From CAXXOZ01 sp963676435 (GTDB lineage: Bacteria; Bacillota; Clostridia; Lachnospirales; Lachnospiraceae): a DNA stretch of 64,000 nucleotides. Positions 52,099 to 62,140 of this stretch are shown here, in pieces (the first letter of the stretch is position 1; each line of letters starts with the position of its first letter). A program made the translations under genes and the position numbers. The notes under the pieces are model-generated. The model saw only the letters and a list, made by a program, of their open reading frames with translations, did not search any database and was not told the DNA's origin. Where the stretch lies: the NCBI GenBank assembly GCA_963676435.2, contig CAXXOZ010000006.1:1-64000 (forward strand). The letters run 5' to 3'.

Positions 52099-52928
52099 TT
52101 TAATTTTTTTAATACCTCCTCAAAACAAACTCCGTCGGTTCTTGGTATGTTTAATTGTACTGACTTTTCAATACATTTTTTAACAAATTCTGATGCTTTT
52201 TTTACTGATTTTGAAAAATCAATATTTTTAACCGTATCTGCTGCTATTATTGATGCAAACACATCACCGGTGCCAGATCTTTCCTCGCCTGCATGAAATG
52301 TTTTTATCATCTTGTGCTCTTTGTTTTTTTCGTAAACAAGATTAGATATGAATTTACCCTGTCTAATTCCAGTAATTACGATTTTTTCGGCACCTTCTTT
52401 AGATAGTTTTTCTGCCATCTTTAGAATAGTGTCTTCGTCTAAACCTTCTTTTTTATATTCAGTATCAGTTAATATACAGGCTTCTGTAATATTTGGTGTA
52501 AGTATATCTGCATATTTCACGAGACTCTTCATCTGATTGCACATCGCTTCATTATATGTTGCGTATGCTACACCATTATCTCCCATAACAGGATCAATAA
52601 TTACTCTTGTTCTGTTTGTTTTGAAATCATCTATAAATTTTCTCACAATATTTATCTGTCGCTCAGATCCTAAAAATCCTGAATAGATTCCTTCGAACTT
52701 AAGATTTAAATTTTTCCATTTTTCCAGATATGTTTCCATTTTATCTGTATAATCATCGAAAAAATAATTTTCAAATCCAGTGTGATTAGAAAATATTGAT
52801 GTAGGTACCGGACAACACTGTATACCCATATGTGAAATAATTGGTATAGCAACTGTTAGTGAGCATCTCCCAAATCCTGATAAATCATTTATGACAGCAA
52901 TCTTTTTTTGGTTATTATGGGACATCAT
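52095..52928 (-). CDS. Pyridoxal/pyridoxamine kinase (PdxY-like)
   Basis: 277 residues of the ribokinase fold. V-I-N-D-L-S-G-F-G-R-C-S-L near the start, D-P-V-M-G-D-N-G and LTPNITEACILT in the middle, and the anion-hole motif G-T-G-D-V-F (about 220) with the catalytic Asp. It phosphorylates vitamin B6 forms. The ECF S component directly upstream may import the vitamin, so the pair could be a B6 salvage unit. Translation is coupled with the radical SAM gene. Confidence 0.88.
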   Translation of the reverse strand: MMSHNNQKKIAVINDLSGFGRCSLTVAIPIISHMGIQCCPVPTSIFSNHTGFENYFFDDYTDKMETYLEKWKNLNLKFEGIYSGFLGSERQINIVRKFIDDFKTNRTRVIIDPVMGDNGVAYATYNEAMCNQMKSLVKYADILTPNITEACILTDTEYKKEGLDEDTILKMAEKLSKEGAEKIVITGIRQGKFISNLVYEKNKEHKMIKTFHAGEERSGTGDVFASIIAADTVKNIDFSKSVKKASEFVKKCIEKSVQLNIPRTDGVCFEEVLKKLK

Positions 52929-52937
52929 AGCCCTCCA

Positions 52938-53459
52938 TTACAAATTTAAAATTTTTCTTATTCCTGCTGCTTCAAGCACTGAGGCAACTGCAAAAAAGAT
53001 TATAATATTTACAACAGCTTCAAGTATTAATCCTAACCCTGAGCCTATTCCTGCAGCCATACTACCATATAAAATTGCTCCAGCGACTACATAACCTGCA
53101 ACTGTCCAAACATTCATTATTATAGCACCAGACATTGCTCTTATGCTATATAGCTTCACTTTAGTTACTTTTTTCTTAGAATATAAAATAATAATAAAAA
53201 TCAAAGCCATAATTGTTTTTACTATTAATGTAGGCAATATCCATTCTCCATATCCTAAGAGCAAATCAGATAGTGCCGATCCTATTCCTGCTGACAAAAG
53301 ACCTATTTCTCCTCCAAGAAAGAATACTGTTAGCATTATTACTGCTGAACCTAAATTTGCATAACCTAGAGGAATTGGTATCTTAGCAAACATTGTAACA
53401 ACACAAGTTATTGCTATCATTAATGCAGCAATAACTAATTTTTGAACTGTTAATTTCAT
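52938..53459 (-). CDS. ECF transporter S component, probably for vitamin B6
   Basis: 173 residues with six membrane helices. A-x3-A-x3-T-T-like opening (LVIAALMIAITCVV) and PIPLGYANLGSAVIML, FLGGEIGLLSAGIGSALSDLL are S-component features. The S component captures the ligand and uses a shared ECF module encoded elsewhere. It lies 10 bp upstream of the pyridoxal kinase gene, so a B6 form is the best guess; this is inference from position. Confidence 0.75.
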   Translation of the reverse strand: MKLTVQKLVIAALMIAITCVVTMFAKIPIPLGYANLGSAVIMLTVFFLGGEIGLLSAGIGSALSDLLLGYGEWILPTLIVKTIMALIFIIILYSKKKVTKVKLYSIRAMSGAIIMNVWTVAGYVVAGAILYGSMAAGIGSGLGLILEAVVNIIIFFAVASVLEAAGIRKILNL

Positions 53460-53472
53460 ATAAATAAACTCC

Positions 53473-54108
53473 TTATAAATAAAATTTTAAACTATAAATA
53501 ATAAGCAAATGAGCTGGGTAGAAAACATAGAAAAAATATTTCATTTTGAATCTTCCTAGCTGTCCATTGTATATTGATATTGGTATCATTGATAATGATG
53601 CAAATATTTGTATTCCACCTGCCGTGAACGTATTTATTAAAATTTGGGCTATTATACTTTGAATTTTTTGTTTTCTCAACAAATAAAAAGCAAATATAAT
53701 AATCATCCCAACAAAAGTATAATCCACATTTAAAAAATACGCAACAACCATACATCCTATACCTGTAAGGGCTCTGTGGGCAATATTTTTATATTTATCA
53801 AGTAAGTACACCATACACAATCCTAGAAACAGTGTGAAAAATACATTTTGTTTTGAAAATTCCAAAAACTTTCCTTCAAATGATAAATCAAATGGAATTT
53901 CTGAAATAATTGCAAAAATCAAAAGACGTATTCCATATTTATATACATTTTTTGTATAAAAAAAACCTTCTACTATTAAAAAAGCAAAGATTGGAAAAGC
54001 TAATCTGCCAATGATTCTAAAGGCTATTTGTTCTGGAAATAAAATTGCTCCAACATGATCTATACCCATTGAAATTATCGCAATGATTTTTAAATTAAAA
54101 GTGCTCAC
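53473..54108 (-). CDS. TraX family protein
   Basis: 211 residues with about seven hydrophobic helices. The family start is LKIIAIISMGIDHVGAILFP, with F-R-I-I-G-R-L-A-F-P-I-F-A-F-L and S-E-I-P-F-D. Members named TraX acetylate F pilin, but most chromosomal ones in Firmicutes have no known substrate and resemble membrane acyltransferases. It lies 13 bp upstream of the ECF gene on the same strand. It starts the leftward group and is divergent from the ABC-F gene. Confidence 0.8.
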   Translation of the reverse strand: MSTFNLKIIAIISMGIDHVGAILFPEQIAFRIIGRLAFPIFAFLIVEGFFYTKNVYKYGIRLLIFAIISEIPFDLSFEGKFLEFSKQNVFFTLFLGLCMVYLLDKYKNIAHRALTGIGCMVVAYFLNVDYTFVGMIIIFAFYLLRKQKIQSIIAQILINTFTAGGIQIFASLSMIPISIYNGQLGRFKMKYFFYVFYPAHLLIIYSLKFYL

Positions 54109-54237
54109 TTATTTACCCCCTGATAATTCTGTCACTACATTATATATTATTAACCTTTTATTATCAACAAACACTTGCAATTAATATATTTTAGAGTAAA
54201 ATAAAGAATAGCTAAATATAGAAAGGTTGAATAATTT

Positions 54238-55875
54238 ATGATTAGTGCAAGTAATATCACATTAAGAATAGGGAAAAAAGCCCTCTTCGAAGATGTAAAC
54301 ATAAAGTTTACAGAAGGCAACTGTTACGGATTGATAGGTGCCAACGGTGCAGGAAAATCAACTTTCCTCAAAATACTTTCAGGAGAACTGGAAGCATCAA
54401 AGGGAGATATAATAATTACTCCTGGACAACGACTTTCATTCTTAAAACAGGATCATTTTAAATATGATGAATTCAGTGTTTTAGATACTGTTATAATGGG
54501 TAATGTAAGATTATATGAAATAATGAAAGAAAAAGATGCAATATATGCTAAAGAAGACTTCACTGAAGAAGACGGTATAAAAGCAAGTGAACTTGAAGGT
54601 GAATTTGCAACAATGGACGGATGGGAAGCAGAATCTGATGCAGCCACTCTTCTAAACGGTTTAGGAATCGAAACCGAATTCCACTATACTCTTATGAAGG
54701 ATTTAAATGGTTCACAAAAGGTCAAAGTTCTTTTAGCTCAGGCCTTATTTGGTAATCCAGACATATTGTTATTAGATGAACCTACAAACCATTTGGATCT
54801 AGATGCTATTGCCTGGCTTGAAGAGTTTTTAATAAACTTTGAAAACACTGTAATCGTTGTATCTCATGATAGATACTTTTTAAATAAAGTATGTACACAT
54901 ATTGCAGATATTGATTATGCTAAGATTCAATTATATGCTGGAAATTATGATTTCTGGTATGAATCAAGTCAGCTTATCGTAAGACAAATGAAAGAAGCAA
55001 ATAAGAAAAAAGAAGAAAAAATTAAAGAGTTACAAGACTTTATACAAAGATTTAGCGCAAACGCTTCTAAATCTAAGCAGGCAACATCTAGAAAAAAAGC
55101 GCTTGAAAAAATCGAACTAGATGAAATACGACCTTCAAGTAGAAAATATCCATATATTGACTTTAGACCAAACAGAGAAATCGGTAATGAGGTCTTAAGT
55201 GTTGAAGGAATTTCAAAAACAATTGAAGGTGTAAAAGTTTTAGATAACATTTCATTTATAGTAAATAGAGATGATAAAATAGCTCTTGTAGGTGCAAATG
55301 AATTAGCTAAAACTACCCTCTTTAAAATATTAGCAGGTGAATTAGAGCCTGATGAAGGTACCTACAAATGGGGAGTAACCACTACTCAAGCATATTTCCC
55401 AAAAGATTCTACAAAAGAGTTTGATTCAAATTTAACTATTGTTGACTGGCTTACAGGTTATTCAGAGGAAAAGGATGTTACTTATGTTAGAGGTTTCCTA
55501 GGAAGAATGCTTTTTGCAGGTGATGATGGTGTCAAAAAGGTAAATGTACTATCCGGAGGGGAAAAGGTAAGATGTCTTCTTTCAAAAATGATGATTTCAG
55601 GAGCTAATGTACTTCTTCTTGACGAACCAACTAACCACCTTGACATGGAATCCATCACTGCATTAAACACTGGTTTAGTTAAATTCTCAGGTGTAATGCT
55701 TTTTGCTTCACATGACCACCAGTTTGTACAGACAACTGCAAACAGAATCATGGAAATAATTGATGGAAAACTAATAGATAAAATCACTACATACGATGAA
55801 TATTTAGAATCTGATGAAATGGCTAGAAAACGTCAGGTCTACAATCTGGAAGAACAGTTTATTGATGAAGATTAG
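54238..55875 (+). CDS. ABC-F family ATP-binding protein
   Basis: 545 residues, two ABC domains joined by a charged linker, no membrane part. Domain 1: Walker A G-A-N-G-A-G-K-S-T at 34-42, Walker B L-L-L-D-E-P-T-N-H-L-D. Domain 2: P-loop G-A-N-E-L-A-K-T-T (about 352-360), where the usual G-x-G-K-S/T is changed to E-x-A-K-T; signature LSGGEKVRCLLSKMM and DEPTNHLDME intact. ABC-F proteins act on the ribosome, some giving antibiotic resistance. This altered second loop recurs in a YbiT-like group as far as I recall. GAAAGGTTG precedes the ATG. Confidence 0.85.
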   Translation: MISASNITLRIGKKALFEDVNIKFTEGNCYGLIGANGAGKSTFLKILSGELEASKGDIIITPGQRLSFLKQDHFKYDEFSVLDTVIMGNVRLYEIMKEKDAIYAKEDFTEEDGIKASELEGEFATMDGWEAESDAATLLNGLGIETEFHYTLMKDLNGSQKVKVLLAQALFGNPDILLLDEPTNHLDLDAIAWLEEFLINFENTVIVVSHDRYFLNKVCTHIADIDYAKIQLYAGNYDFWYESSQLIVRQMKEANKKKEEKIKELQDFIQRFSANASKSKQATSRKKALEKIELDEIRPSSRKYPYIDFRPNREIGNEVLSVEGISKTIEGVKVLDNISFIVNRDDKIALVGANELAKTTLFKILAGELEPDEGTYKWGVTTTQAYFPKDSTKEFDSNLTIVDWLTGYSEEKDVTYVRGFLGRMLFAGDDGVKKVNVLSGGEKVRCLLSKMMISGANVLLLDEPTNHLDMESITALNTGLVKFSGVMLFASHDHQFVQTTANRIMEIIDGKLIDKITTYDEYLESDEMARKRQVYNLEEQFIDED

Positions 55876-55894
55876 TTAATAAAGAGGTTATTTG

Positions 55895-56797
55895 ATGAGC
55901 ATGGAAAAACCAAAAACACTGGATGTATATACTCCTAAAGACAACTTAAAACCGTTAGGGATTATTCATTTCATACATGGTATGGCAGAGCATAAAAACC
56001 GGTACAAAGAAACTATAGATTTTTTTGTAGAAAATGGATATGTGTGTGCCATCAGCGATTTAAGAGGTCACGGAGATAATATCAAAACTGAAAATGATCT
56101 TGGATATTTTGGTGAAAATGGTGATGAAGGTTTTGTGGAAGATATACATAAAATCACATTATATTTAAAAGAACAGTTTCCAGACTTAATTTATTACGTG
56201 CTTGGTCACAGTATGGGCTCACTTATAGCAAGAGCTTATTTAAAAAAGTATGACGAGCATTTAGATGGTTTGATACTAAGCGGCTCCCCTTCTGATGCTT
56301 TTGGCAGAAGTTTAGGTAGTATGCTAATTAAAAATAAGAAAAATAAATTTGGTGAGTATCATAGAAGCGATCAAATAAATAATCTTGTAATGGGTAAATT
56401 CTCAAAACCTTTTAAAAGTGATAATAATGCTTTTGCTTGGCTCTCAACAGACAAAAACATTTGGCATGATTACAGTAATGATCCAAAATGCGGTTTCGTA
56501 TTTACACTAAATGGTTTTGATTCACTTATGAAATTGCTTGATACGGTTTATACCAAAAAAGACTGGCAGCTAAAAAACAAAAACTTACCAATACTTTTTC
56601 TTTCTGGAGAAAATGACCCTTGTAAAATCAATGATAAAAAGTTTTTACAAGCTGTAAATCTAAAGAAAAAAATTGGTTATAAAAATGTGGAATACAATAT
56701 ATTTTCTGGAATGCGTCATGAAATATTAAATGAAACCAACAAACATCTTGTTTATAATAAAATTTTAGAAACAATAAAAATTAGGGTGCCACTTTAA
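55895..56797 (+). CDS. Alpha/beta hydrolase, lysophospholipase/monoacylglycerol lipase-like
   Basis: 300 residues from the ATG at 55895; AAGAGG lies six bases before it. The fold shows H-F-I-H-G-M-A-E-H, S-D-L-R-G-H-G, the nucleophile elbow G-H-S-M-G-S (about 104-109), the acid in S-G-E-N-D-P and the catalytic H in F-S-G-M-R-H-E. It is most like serine hydrolases that release fatty acids from monoglycerides. It follows the ABC-F gene by 19 bp. It converges on recJ with a 4-bp overlap at a bidirectional terminator. Confidence 0.85.
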   Translation: MSMEKPKTLDVYTPKDNLKPLGIIHFIHGMAEHKNRYKETIDFFVENGYVCAISDLRGHGDNIKTENDLGYFGENGDEGFVEDIHKITLYLKEQFPDLIYYVLGHSMGSLIARAYLKKYDEHLDGLILSGSPSDAFGRSLGSMLIKNKKNKFGEYHRSDQINNLVMGKFSKPFKSDNNAFAWLSTDKNIWHDYSNDPKCGFVFTLNGFDSLMKLLDTVYTKKDWQLKNKNLPILFLSGENDPCKINDKKFLQAVNLKKKIGYKNVEYNIFSGMRHEILNETNKHLVYNKILETIKIRVPL

Positions 56798-56812
56798 TGT
56801 GACACCCTTTTT
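56783..56812. terminator. Bidirectional terminator at the hydrolase/recJ junction
   Basis: AGGGTG-C-CAC/GTG-A-CACCCT with TTTTT after it on the plus strand. On the minus strand the C-A mismatch becomes a G-U pair, and AATTTTTATTG follows. It covers the overlapping stops of both genes. Confidence 0.7.
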
Positions 56813-58488
56813 ATGTGTATTTTAATTTCTCTGTTTCCTCTAAACTCATTTATCTGTGGATAATAAATAATAGAAACTTCATTCTGGGATTTTACTGTGT
56901 TTTGTATTTCTTCAAAAATATCCTTTTCAAAACATACTCCCGATATTTTATAACCTTTATTCGAAAGCAATGTCATTGTTATAACATTCTTATTCGCTCC
57001 TACTATCTTTGCGCTTATAATGCGAACACTTTTTTCTGCGAAAACCGGTTTTTCATTTCCTCTTCCAAAAGGCTCAAGTTTAGATAGTTCATTTATCAAT
57101 TCTTCAGATATATATTCAAATGGTAAAGCTGTGTCAATCCATATTTTTGGTGTAAGCTCATCTTTACTTAAATTTTCATTTGTATTTAATTGTTTTGAAA
57201 AAATTTCAAGATTTGATTTTTCAAGGCTTAAACCTGCAGCCATTGAATGCCCACCATATTTAACCAATATATCTTCTACTTTTTTCAGTTCATCATACAT
57301 ATTATACCCATCTATTGATCTACCTGATCCTTTTATTCCATCCTCAGAATCAGTTAAAACAAAAACAGGCCTGTAGTATTTCTCCCTTAGTCTCCCTGCA
57401 ATTATTCCTGCCAGACTTTCATGACATTCGGGAAGATAGACAACTAAAACATTATCAAGCTTATTTTCTGCTGCTATGTTTAACGCTTCCTCAACCCCCT
57501 TTAATGTCATGTCTTTTCTTGTTGTATTTAGAGTTTTAAGTTCATTTGCTAAAGAACATGCTTTTAATTCATCATTTGTCCTAAATAATTCTAGTGCTTT
57601 TTTTGCAGTATCAAGTCTTCCACTGGCATTCAGACATGGTCCTATAATAAACCCTATATGATAACTTTCTATTTTTTTATCATCAAGTTCATTAACCTTT
57701 ATCAAAGATTTAAGACCTATATTAAATGTAGTATTGATTCTTTCTAAACCTTTTTTTGCTATTATTCTGTTTTCTCCAATAAGAATAACGACATCTCCAA
57801 TAGTAGCTATGGCAGCAAATTCTATATATTTTTCATATTCTTTTGAATCTATTTTATGTTCTATAAAAAGAGCTTGTATCAACTTATAAGCTACTACTGC
57901 ACCACAAAGCTCCTTAAAAGGATATTCACATTCTTTTCTCTTTGGATTAATGACAGCATCTGCAACTGGCAATTCTTCTGGAACATTATGATGATCCGTA
58001 ATTATTACAGTCATTCCTTTTTCTTTGGCATATAAAACTTCTTTATTTGCCATAATTCCATTATCACATGTAATGATTGTATCTACACCTTCTTGATAGG
58101 CTTTCTCAATCAAGCTGATATTCAATCCATAACCATCTGTAATTCTATCAGGTATATCTATATCTACCTGAGCACCTAGCTTTTCTAGACCTGATAATAG
58201 AATATATGTTGAACAAATACCATCAATATCATAATCTCCAATTATTCTTATTTTTTTATCAACAGATATTTTATTTTTTATAATTTCAACCGCTTTAACC
58301 ATATCCTTTAAAAGGAATGGTGAATGCATATCTTCTATGTCTCCATTTAAAAAAGCATTTATATCCTCATAATTAACAATATCCCTGTTTCGGATAATTC
58401 TAGCCAAAACAGGGTTAATGTTAAATTTTTTCGCTATATCTTCAAAATCTGCTTTTTTTGTATGAAGCATCCATTTTTCAAAAAGCAT
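56794..58488 (-). CDS. recJ: Single-stranded-DNA-specific exonuclease RecJ
   Basis: 564 residues. The DHH domain shows I-G-D-Y-D-I-D-G-I-C-S (about 80-90), D-N-G-I, T-D-H-H-N and N-A-S-G-R-L-D. The DHHA1 part is at G-Y-N-M-Y-D and G-G-H-S-M-A-A-G-L-S, followed by an OB-like C-terminal domain. It is about the typical core length. It degrades 5' single-stranded ends in recombination and repair. It follows secDF by 8 bp on the same strand, a clostridial arrangement. Confidence 0.92.
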   Translation of the reverse strand: MLFEKWMLHTKKADFEDIAKKFNINPVLARIIRNRDIVNYEDINAFLNGDIEDMHSPFLLKDMVKAVEIIKNKISVDKKIRIIGDYDIDGICSTYILLSGLEKLGAQVDIDIPDRITDGYGLNISLIEKAYQEGVDTIITCDNGIMANKEVLYAKEKGMTVIITDHHNVPEELPVADAVINPKRKECEYPFKELCGAVVAYKLIQALFIEHKIDSKEYEKYIEFAAIATIGDVVILIGENRIIAKKGLERINTTFNIGLKSLIKVNELDDKKIESYHIGFIIGPCLNASGRLDTAKKALELFRTNDELKACSLANELKTLNTTRKDMTLKGVEEALNIAAENKLDNVLVVYLPECHESLAGIIAGRLREKYYRPVFVLTDSEDGIKGSGRSIDGYNMYDELKKVEDILVKYGGHSMAAGLSLEKSNLEIFSKQLNTNENLSKDELTPKIWIDTALPFEYISEELINELSKLEPFGRGNEKPVFAEKSVRIISAKIVGANKNVITMTLLSNKGYKISGVCFEKDIFEEIQNTVKSQNEVSIIYYPQINEFRGNREIKIHIKRVSH

Positions 58489-58496
58489 AGCTACCT

Positions 58497-60695
58497 CTAT
58501 TTTATATTGTTTTCTTTGTTATATTTTTTCTTATTTAGAATATAATAAAGTGATCCTGTGATACATATAGATGAATATGTTCCTGCTAGTATACCAACCA
58601 TTAGCGGTAAACTAAAGCTCTTCATGCTCTCAACACCTACAATGAACAATGCTAAAATCATTACAAATGAAGTTATGTTAGTATAAATACTTCTGCTTAA
58701 TGTTTGAGTAATACTTTTATTCACAATATCTTTAAGGGTTGCTCCACTCATCTTTGGAAGATTTTCTCTTATTCTGTCAAATATAACTATAGTCGAGTTT
58801 ATCGAATAACCAATTATAGTTAATAAGCATGCTATAAAAGTATTTCCAACACCTATTCTTGATACAGCATAAAAAGCAACTATAAACAATGCATCGTAGA
58901 TTAAAGCAATTATTGCACTTGAGGCTGTTCTAATATTTTTAAATCTAAACCATATGTACACAAGCATCAGCACTAATGAAACTATCAAGGCTATAACTGT
59001 ATCCATTTTCATTTCATCACTAACACTTGAACTTATATACTGTGTTTCAAAGCTGGTTTCATCTGCTCCAAACTGATCTATAAGTGCACTCTGGAATTCA
59101 TCTTTTTTATCTGTGTCTATGTCTTTTGTTTTTATTATAAATTTATTAGAATCATCAACTTTTTGACCTTGAACATCACTATCACCAATAATATCTATTA
59201 TAACTGGTTTAATCACTTCATTAAATTCTGCTATTGAATATTCATCTTCAAATTCAACGGTTGTAGTTGTTCCACCTTTAAACTCAACATTGTAGTTAAA
59301 TATATCATTACCACTAACATTATTAATGATCATTGATACTCCACCTACAATAAGGAATACAATTGATATCGCAAAGTATATTGTCTTTCTTCCTACAAAG
59401 TTAATAACTTTTCTTTCTTTTTGACTACCATATAATTTTGGATTTTTAGCACCCATTCCAAAAAATACACTTATAAGAAGTCTAGAAACTACCATTGCAG
59501 AGAACATTGAAATTACAATACCTATTGCTAATGTCTGACCAAAACCTTTTACGCTTCCTGTACCCATTATCATAAGTACAACAGCTGCTATAAATGTTGT
59601 AATATTCCCATCAATTATTGCTGATGTTGCATTTTTAAATCCATCTTTTATTGCGTTTGCAACTGATTTACCTTTTGTTATTTCTTCTTTAACCCTTGCA
59701 TATATAATTACATTTGCATCTACTGCCATACCTATGGATAGAATAATACCTGCAATTCCAGGAAGTGTGAGAGTCATATCAAAAGCATTTAAGAATAACA
59801 ACACTAATATTGTATAAAACACCAATGCAATTCCTGCTGCAAGTCCCTGTATTCTATAAACAATAATCATAAATATTATAACTAATATAATTCCGATTAA
59901 ACCTGCAAGTAAACTAGTGGAAACTGCATCAACTCCAAGTTTTGCACTAATAACCTGAGATGAAATCTCTTGAATCTCAACCTTTAATCCACCAATTCTA
60001 ATACTGGATGCAAGCTGTTCTGCTTCTTCATATGAACCCATACCTGTAATCTCTGCCATTCCTCCTGAGATAGTTGAGTTTACTGTTGGAGCACTTATAA
60101 TCTCATCATCATATACTATATAAATTGTTCCATATAGATTTTCTGTGGTTGCCTCTTCAAATTTTGTTGCACCTTCTTCTGTCAGCGTAAGAGAAACTAC
60201 ATATTCTATTGCCCCTGTTGTCTGGTTGCTTCTACTTCCACCCTGTGCATCTTTTATATCGTTTCCTTCAAGCCATGTAACTTCTGTGGTATCAGTAACT
60301 TCTCCAGTTTCTTCATCTATCACACTATCATAAGTTACGAACTTTAAAGATCCTGGTTTTCCAAGTTCTTCTTTTACAGCTTCTAAGTCAGTTTCTCCTG
60401 GAATGTCTACAACAATTTTATCGTCTCCCTGAGTATAAACATCTGATTCTGTACTATAATCTGATGCAACTCTCTGAGTTAGCTTATATACAGTATCTGA
60501 AAAATCAGCTGCTGTAAAATCATCATCAACTACCTGATAAGTAATACTAACTCCACCTTTTAAATCTAAGCCTAATTTAATATGGCTTGCCTTCCCCTTG
60601 TGTTCTGATCCAATACCTACAGTTACAAGTAAACCTGAAAGGATTATTATAATCATTGTAATTACGAGTATAACAATACTTTTCCTTTTTTTCAT
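58497..60695 (-). CDS. secDF: Fused protein translocase SecDF
   Basis: 732 residues. SecD half: first helix, a periplasmic region with KLGLDLKGGVSITYQV and VDIPGETD, then helices with T-L-P-G-I-A-G-I-I-L-S-I-G-M-A-V-D-A-N-V. SecF half: N-Y-N-V-E-F-K-G-G-T-T-T and helices ending S-I-N-S-T-I-V-I-F-D-R-I-R-E-N. Twelve helices in all. It uses proton motive force to complete secretion. Its neighbours are the SCIFF pair and recJ. The site of insertion of the scfA/scfB genes next to secD is typical of the class. Confidence 0.93.
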   Translation of the reverse strand: MKKRKSIVILVITMIIIILSGLLVTVGIGSEHKGKASHIKLGLDLKGGVSITYQVVDDDFTAADFSDTVYKLTQRVASDYSTESDVYTQGDDKIVVDIPGETDLEAVKEELGKPGSLKFVTYDSVIDEETGEVTDTTEVTWLEGNDIKDAQGGSRSNQTTGAIEYVVSLTLTEEGATKFEEATTENLYGTIYIVYDDEIISAPTVNSTISGGMAEITGMGSYEEAEQLASSIRIGGLKVEIQEISSQVISAKLGVDAVSTSLLAGLIGIILVIIFMIIVYRIQGLAAGIALVFYTILVLLFLNAFDMTLTLPGIAGIILSIGMAVDANVIIYARVKEEITKGKSVANAIKDGFKNATSAIIDGNITTFIAAVVLMIMGTGSVKGFGQTLAIGIVISMFSAMVVSRLLISVFFGMGAKNPKLYGSQKERKVINFVGRKTIYFAISIVFLIVGGVSMIINNVSGNDIFNYNVEFKGGTTTTVEFEDEYSIAEFNEVIKPVIIDIIGDSDVQGQKVDDSNKFIIKTKDIDTDKKDEFQSALIDQFGADETSFETQYISSSVSDEMKMDTVIALIVSLVLMLVYIWFRFKNIRTASSAIIALIYDALFIVAFYAVSRIGVGNTFIACLLTIIGYSINSTIVIFDRIRENLPKMSGATLKDIVNKSITQTLSRSIYTNITSFVMILALFIVGVESMKSFSLPLMVGILAGTYSSICITGSLYYILNKKKYNKENNIK

Positions 60696-60713
60696 GTTAA
60701 CGTCCTACCTTCC

Positions 60714-62069
60714 TTATAAATCAGCAAATGCTGCCTTTATCATTATCGAGCATTCTACTCTTTTTCTATGCATTTCACATCCTATATCATAAATATCATT
60801 TATATCGCCTTTAAACTTATACGAATTTGCAGCACATCCTCCACTGCAATAAAATTTCGCAAAACACTTTTTACATTCTTCTTTTGAATATACATTGCAT
60901 TTTCTAAATTCTTCGGCAATATCTTTTCGTTTTATTCCTTCAAATACATTACCCATAATGTACTCTTCTAGTCCAGCAAATTGATGGCAGGGATATAAAT
61001 CCCCGTTTGGTACAACTGATAAATATTCTGTTCCTGATCCGCAACCAGAAAGTCTTTTTGCTACACACGGACCCTGCTCTAAATCTATCATAAAATGGAA
61101 AAAATTAAAAGCATTTCCCTCTTTTTTTCGCTTGATATATTCCTTTGCTAGGATATCATATTCTTCCATTATTTTAGGAAGGTTTTCAATCTTTATTGAA
61201 TACTTTTCATCTTCTAAACCAACAACAGGTTCAATAGACATTTGTTCAAACCCCAAATCAGCAAAATGCTTAACATCTTCAGAAAAATCTAGGTTATTAC
61301 ATGTAAAAGTACCTCTAACATAATAATCCTTGTCGCCTCTTTTTTTTACAAACTCCTGATATTTAGGAACTATCAAATCATAACTCCCCTTTCCATTTCT
61401 AAATGGTCTGTTTATATCATTAATTTGCTTTCTCCCATCAAGACTTAAAACAACATTAGACATCTCTTTATTTGCAAATTCCATTACTTCTTCATTAAGT
61501 AAAACCCCGTTAGTGGTTAATGTGAATCTAAAATTCTTATTATACTGTTTTTCTTTACTTCTTCCATAAGCTACTAATTCTTTTATAACCTGCCAATTTA
61601 ATAGTGGCTCTCCTCCAAAAAAGTCAACTTCTAGATTTTTTCTATTCCCTGAATTTTCTATTAGAAAATCCATTGCCTTCTTTCCTACCTCAAGGCTCAT
61701 TATTTCTCTCTTACCATGATATTCGCCTTCCTCGGCAAAGCAATACTTACATGCCAAGTTGCAATCATGTGCTATGTGAATACACAAAGCTTTAACAACA
61801 GTTTTTCTTTCCTTTACTTCTTCTATGTATTTCTCATAGGTGTCGTCAGTAAAAATTCTATTATCCTTTTTTAATTCTTCTATTTCTTCTATGGCATCTA
61901 AAATATCTTTTATAGAATACTTTTCTTTTAAAATGGATATTATTTCGTCTTTATCTTTTGTTTCAAATATAGCAATTACATCATATGCAATTTCGTCAAC
62001 AATATGAATCAAACCACTATTCACATCAAGAACTATATTATATCCATTATTTTTATATTGATGAATCAA
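60714..62069 (-). CDS. scfB: SCIFF radical SAM maturase (SPASM)
   Basis: 451 residues from a TTG at 62069, seven bases after AGGAG. The radical SAM motif C-N-L-A-C-K-Y-C (about 104-111) is followed by the F-F-G-G-E-P-L-L region and a SPASM domain with C-x-G-x5-...C-H and a C-terminal cluster C-K-K-C-F-A-K-F-Y-C-S-G-G-C. The N-terminal 90 residues form a peptide-binding element. It installs sulfur-to-carbon (thioether) links in the Cys-rich SCIFF peptide encoded upstream. The gene is separated from scfA by a hairpin. Confidence 0.92.
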   Translation of the reverse strand: MIHQYKNNGYNIVLDVNSGLIHIVDEIAYDVIAIFETKDKDEIISILKEKYSIKDILDAIEEIEELKKDNRIFTDDTYEKYIEEVKERKTVVKALCIHIAHDCNLACKYCFAEEGEYHGKREIMSLEVGKKAMDFLIENSGNRKNLEVDFFGGEPLLNWQVIKELVAYGRSKEKQYNKNFRFTLTTNGVLLNEEVMEFANKEMSNVVLSLDGRKQINDINRPFRNGKGSYDLIVPKYQEFVKKRGDKDYYVRGTFTCNNLDFSEDVKHFADLGFEQMSIEPVVGLEDEKYSIKIENLPKIMEEYDILAKEYIKRKKEGNAFNFFHFMIDLEQGPCVAKRLSGCGSGTEYLSVVPNGDLYPCHQFAGLEEYIMGNVFEGIKRKDIAEEFRKCNVYSKEECKKCFAKFYCSGGCAANSYKFKGDINDIYDIGCEMHRKRVECSIMIKAAFADL

Positions 62070-62092
62070 CTTTTTACTCCTAACTTGCTAAA

Positions 62093-62120
62093 CAGAGCCA
62101 ATGCCGCAGCACTGACTCTG
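62093..62120 (-). terminator. Intercistronic hairpin between scfA and scfB
   Basis: As minus-strand RNA, CAGAGUCAGUGC-UGCG-GCAUUGGCUCUG pairs over twelve positions including two G-U pairs; the plus-strand version has two mismatches there, so it evolved for the leftward RNA. Only UUUAG follows, so it should allow partial read-through, giving more precursor peptide than maturase. Confidence 0.65.
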
Positions 62121-62140
62121 TTTTTTGTTTAGTTTATTTA

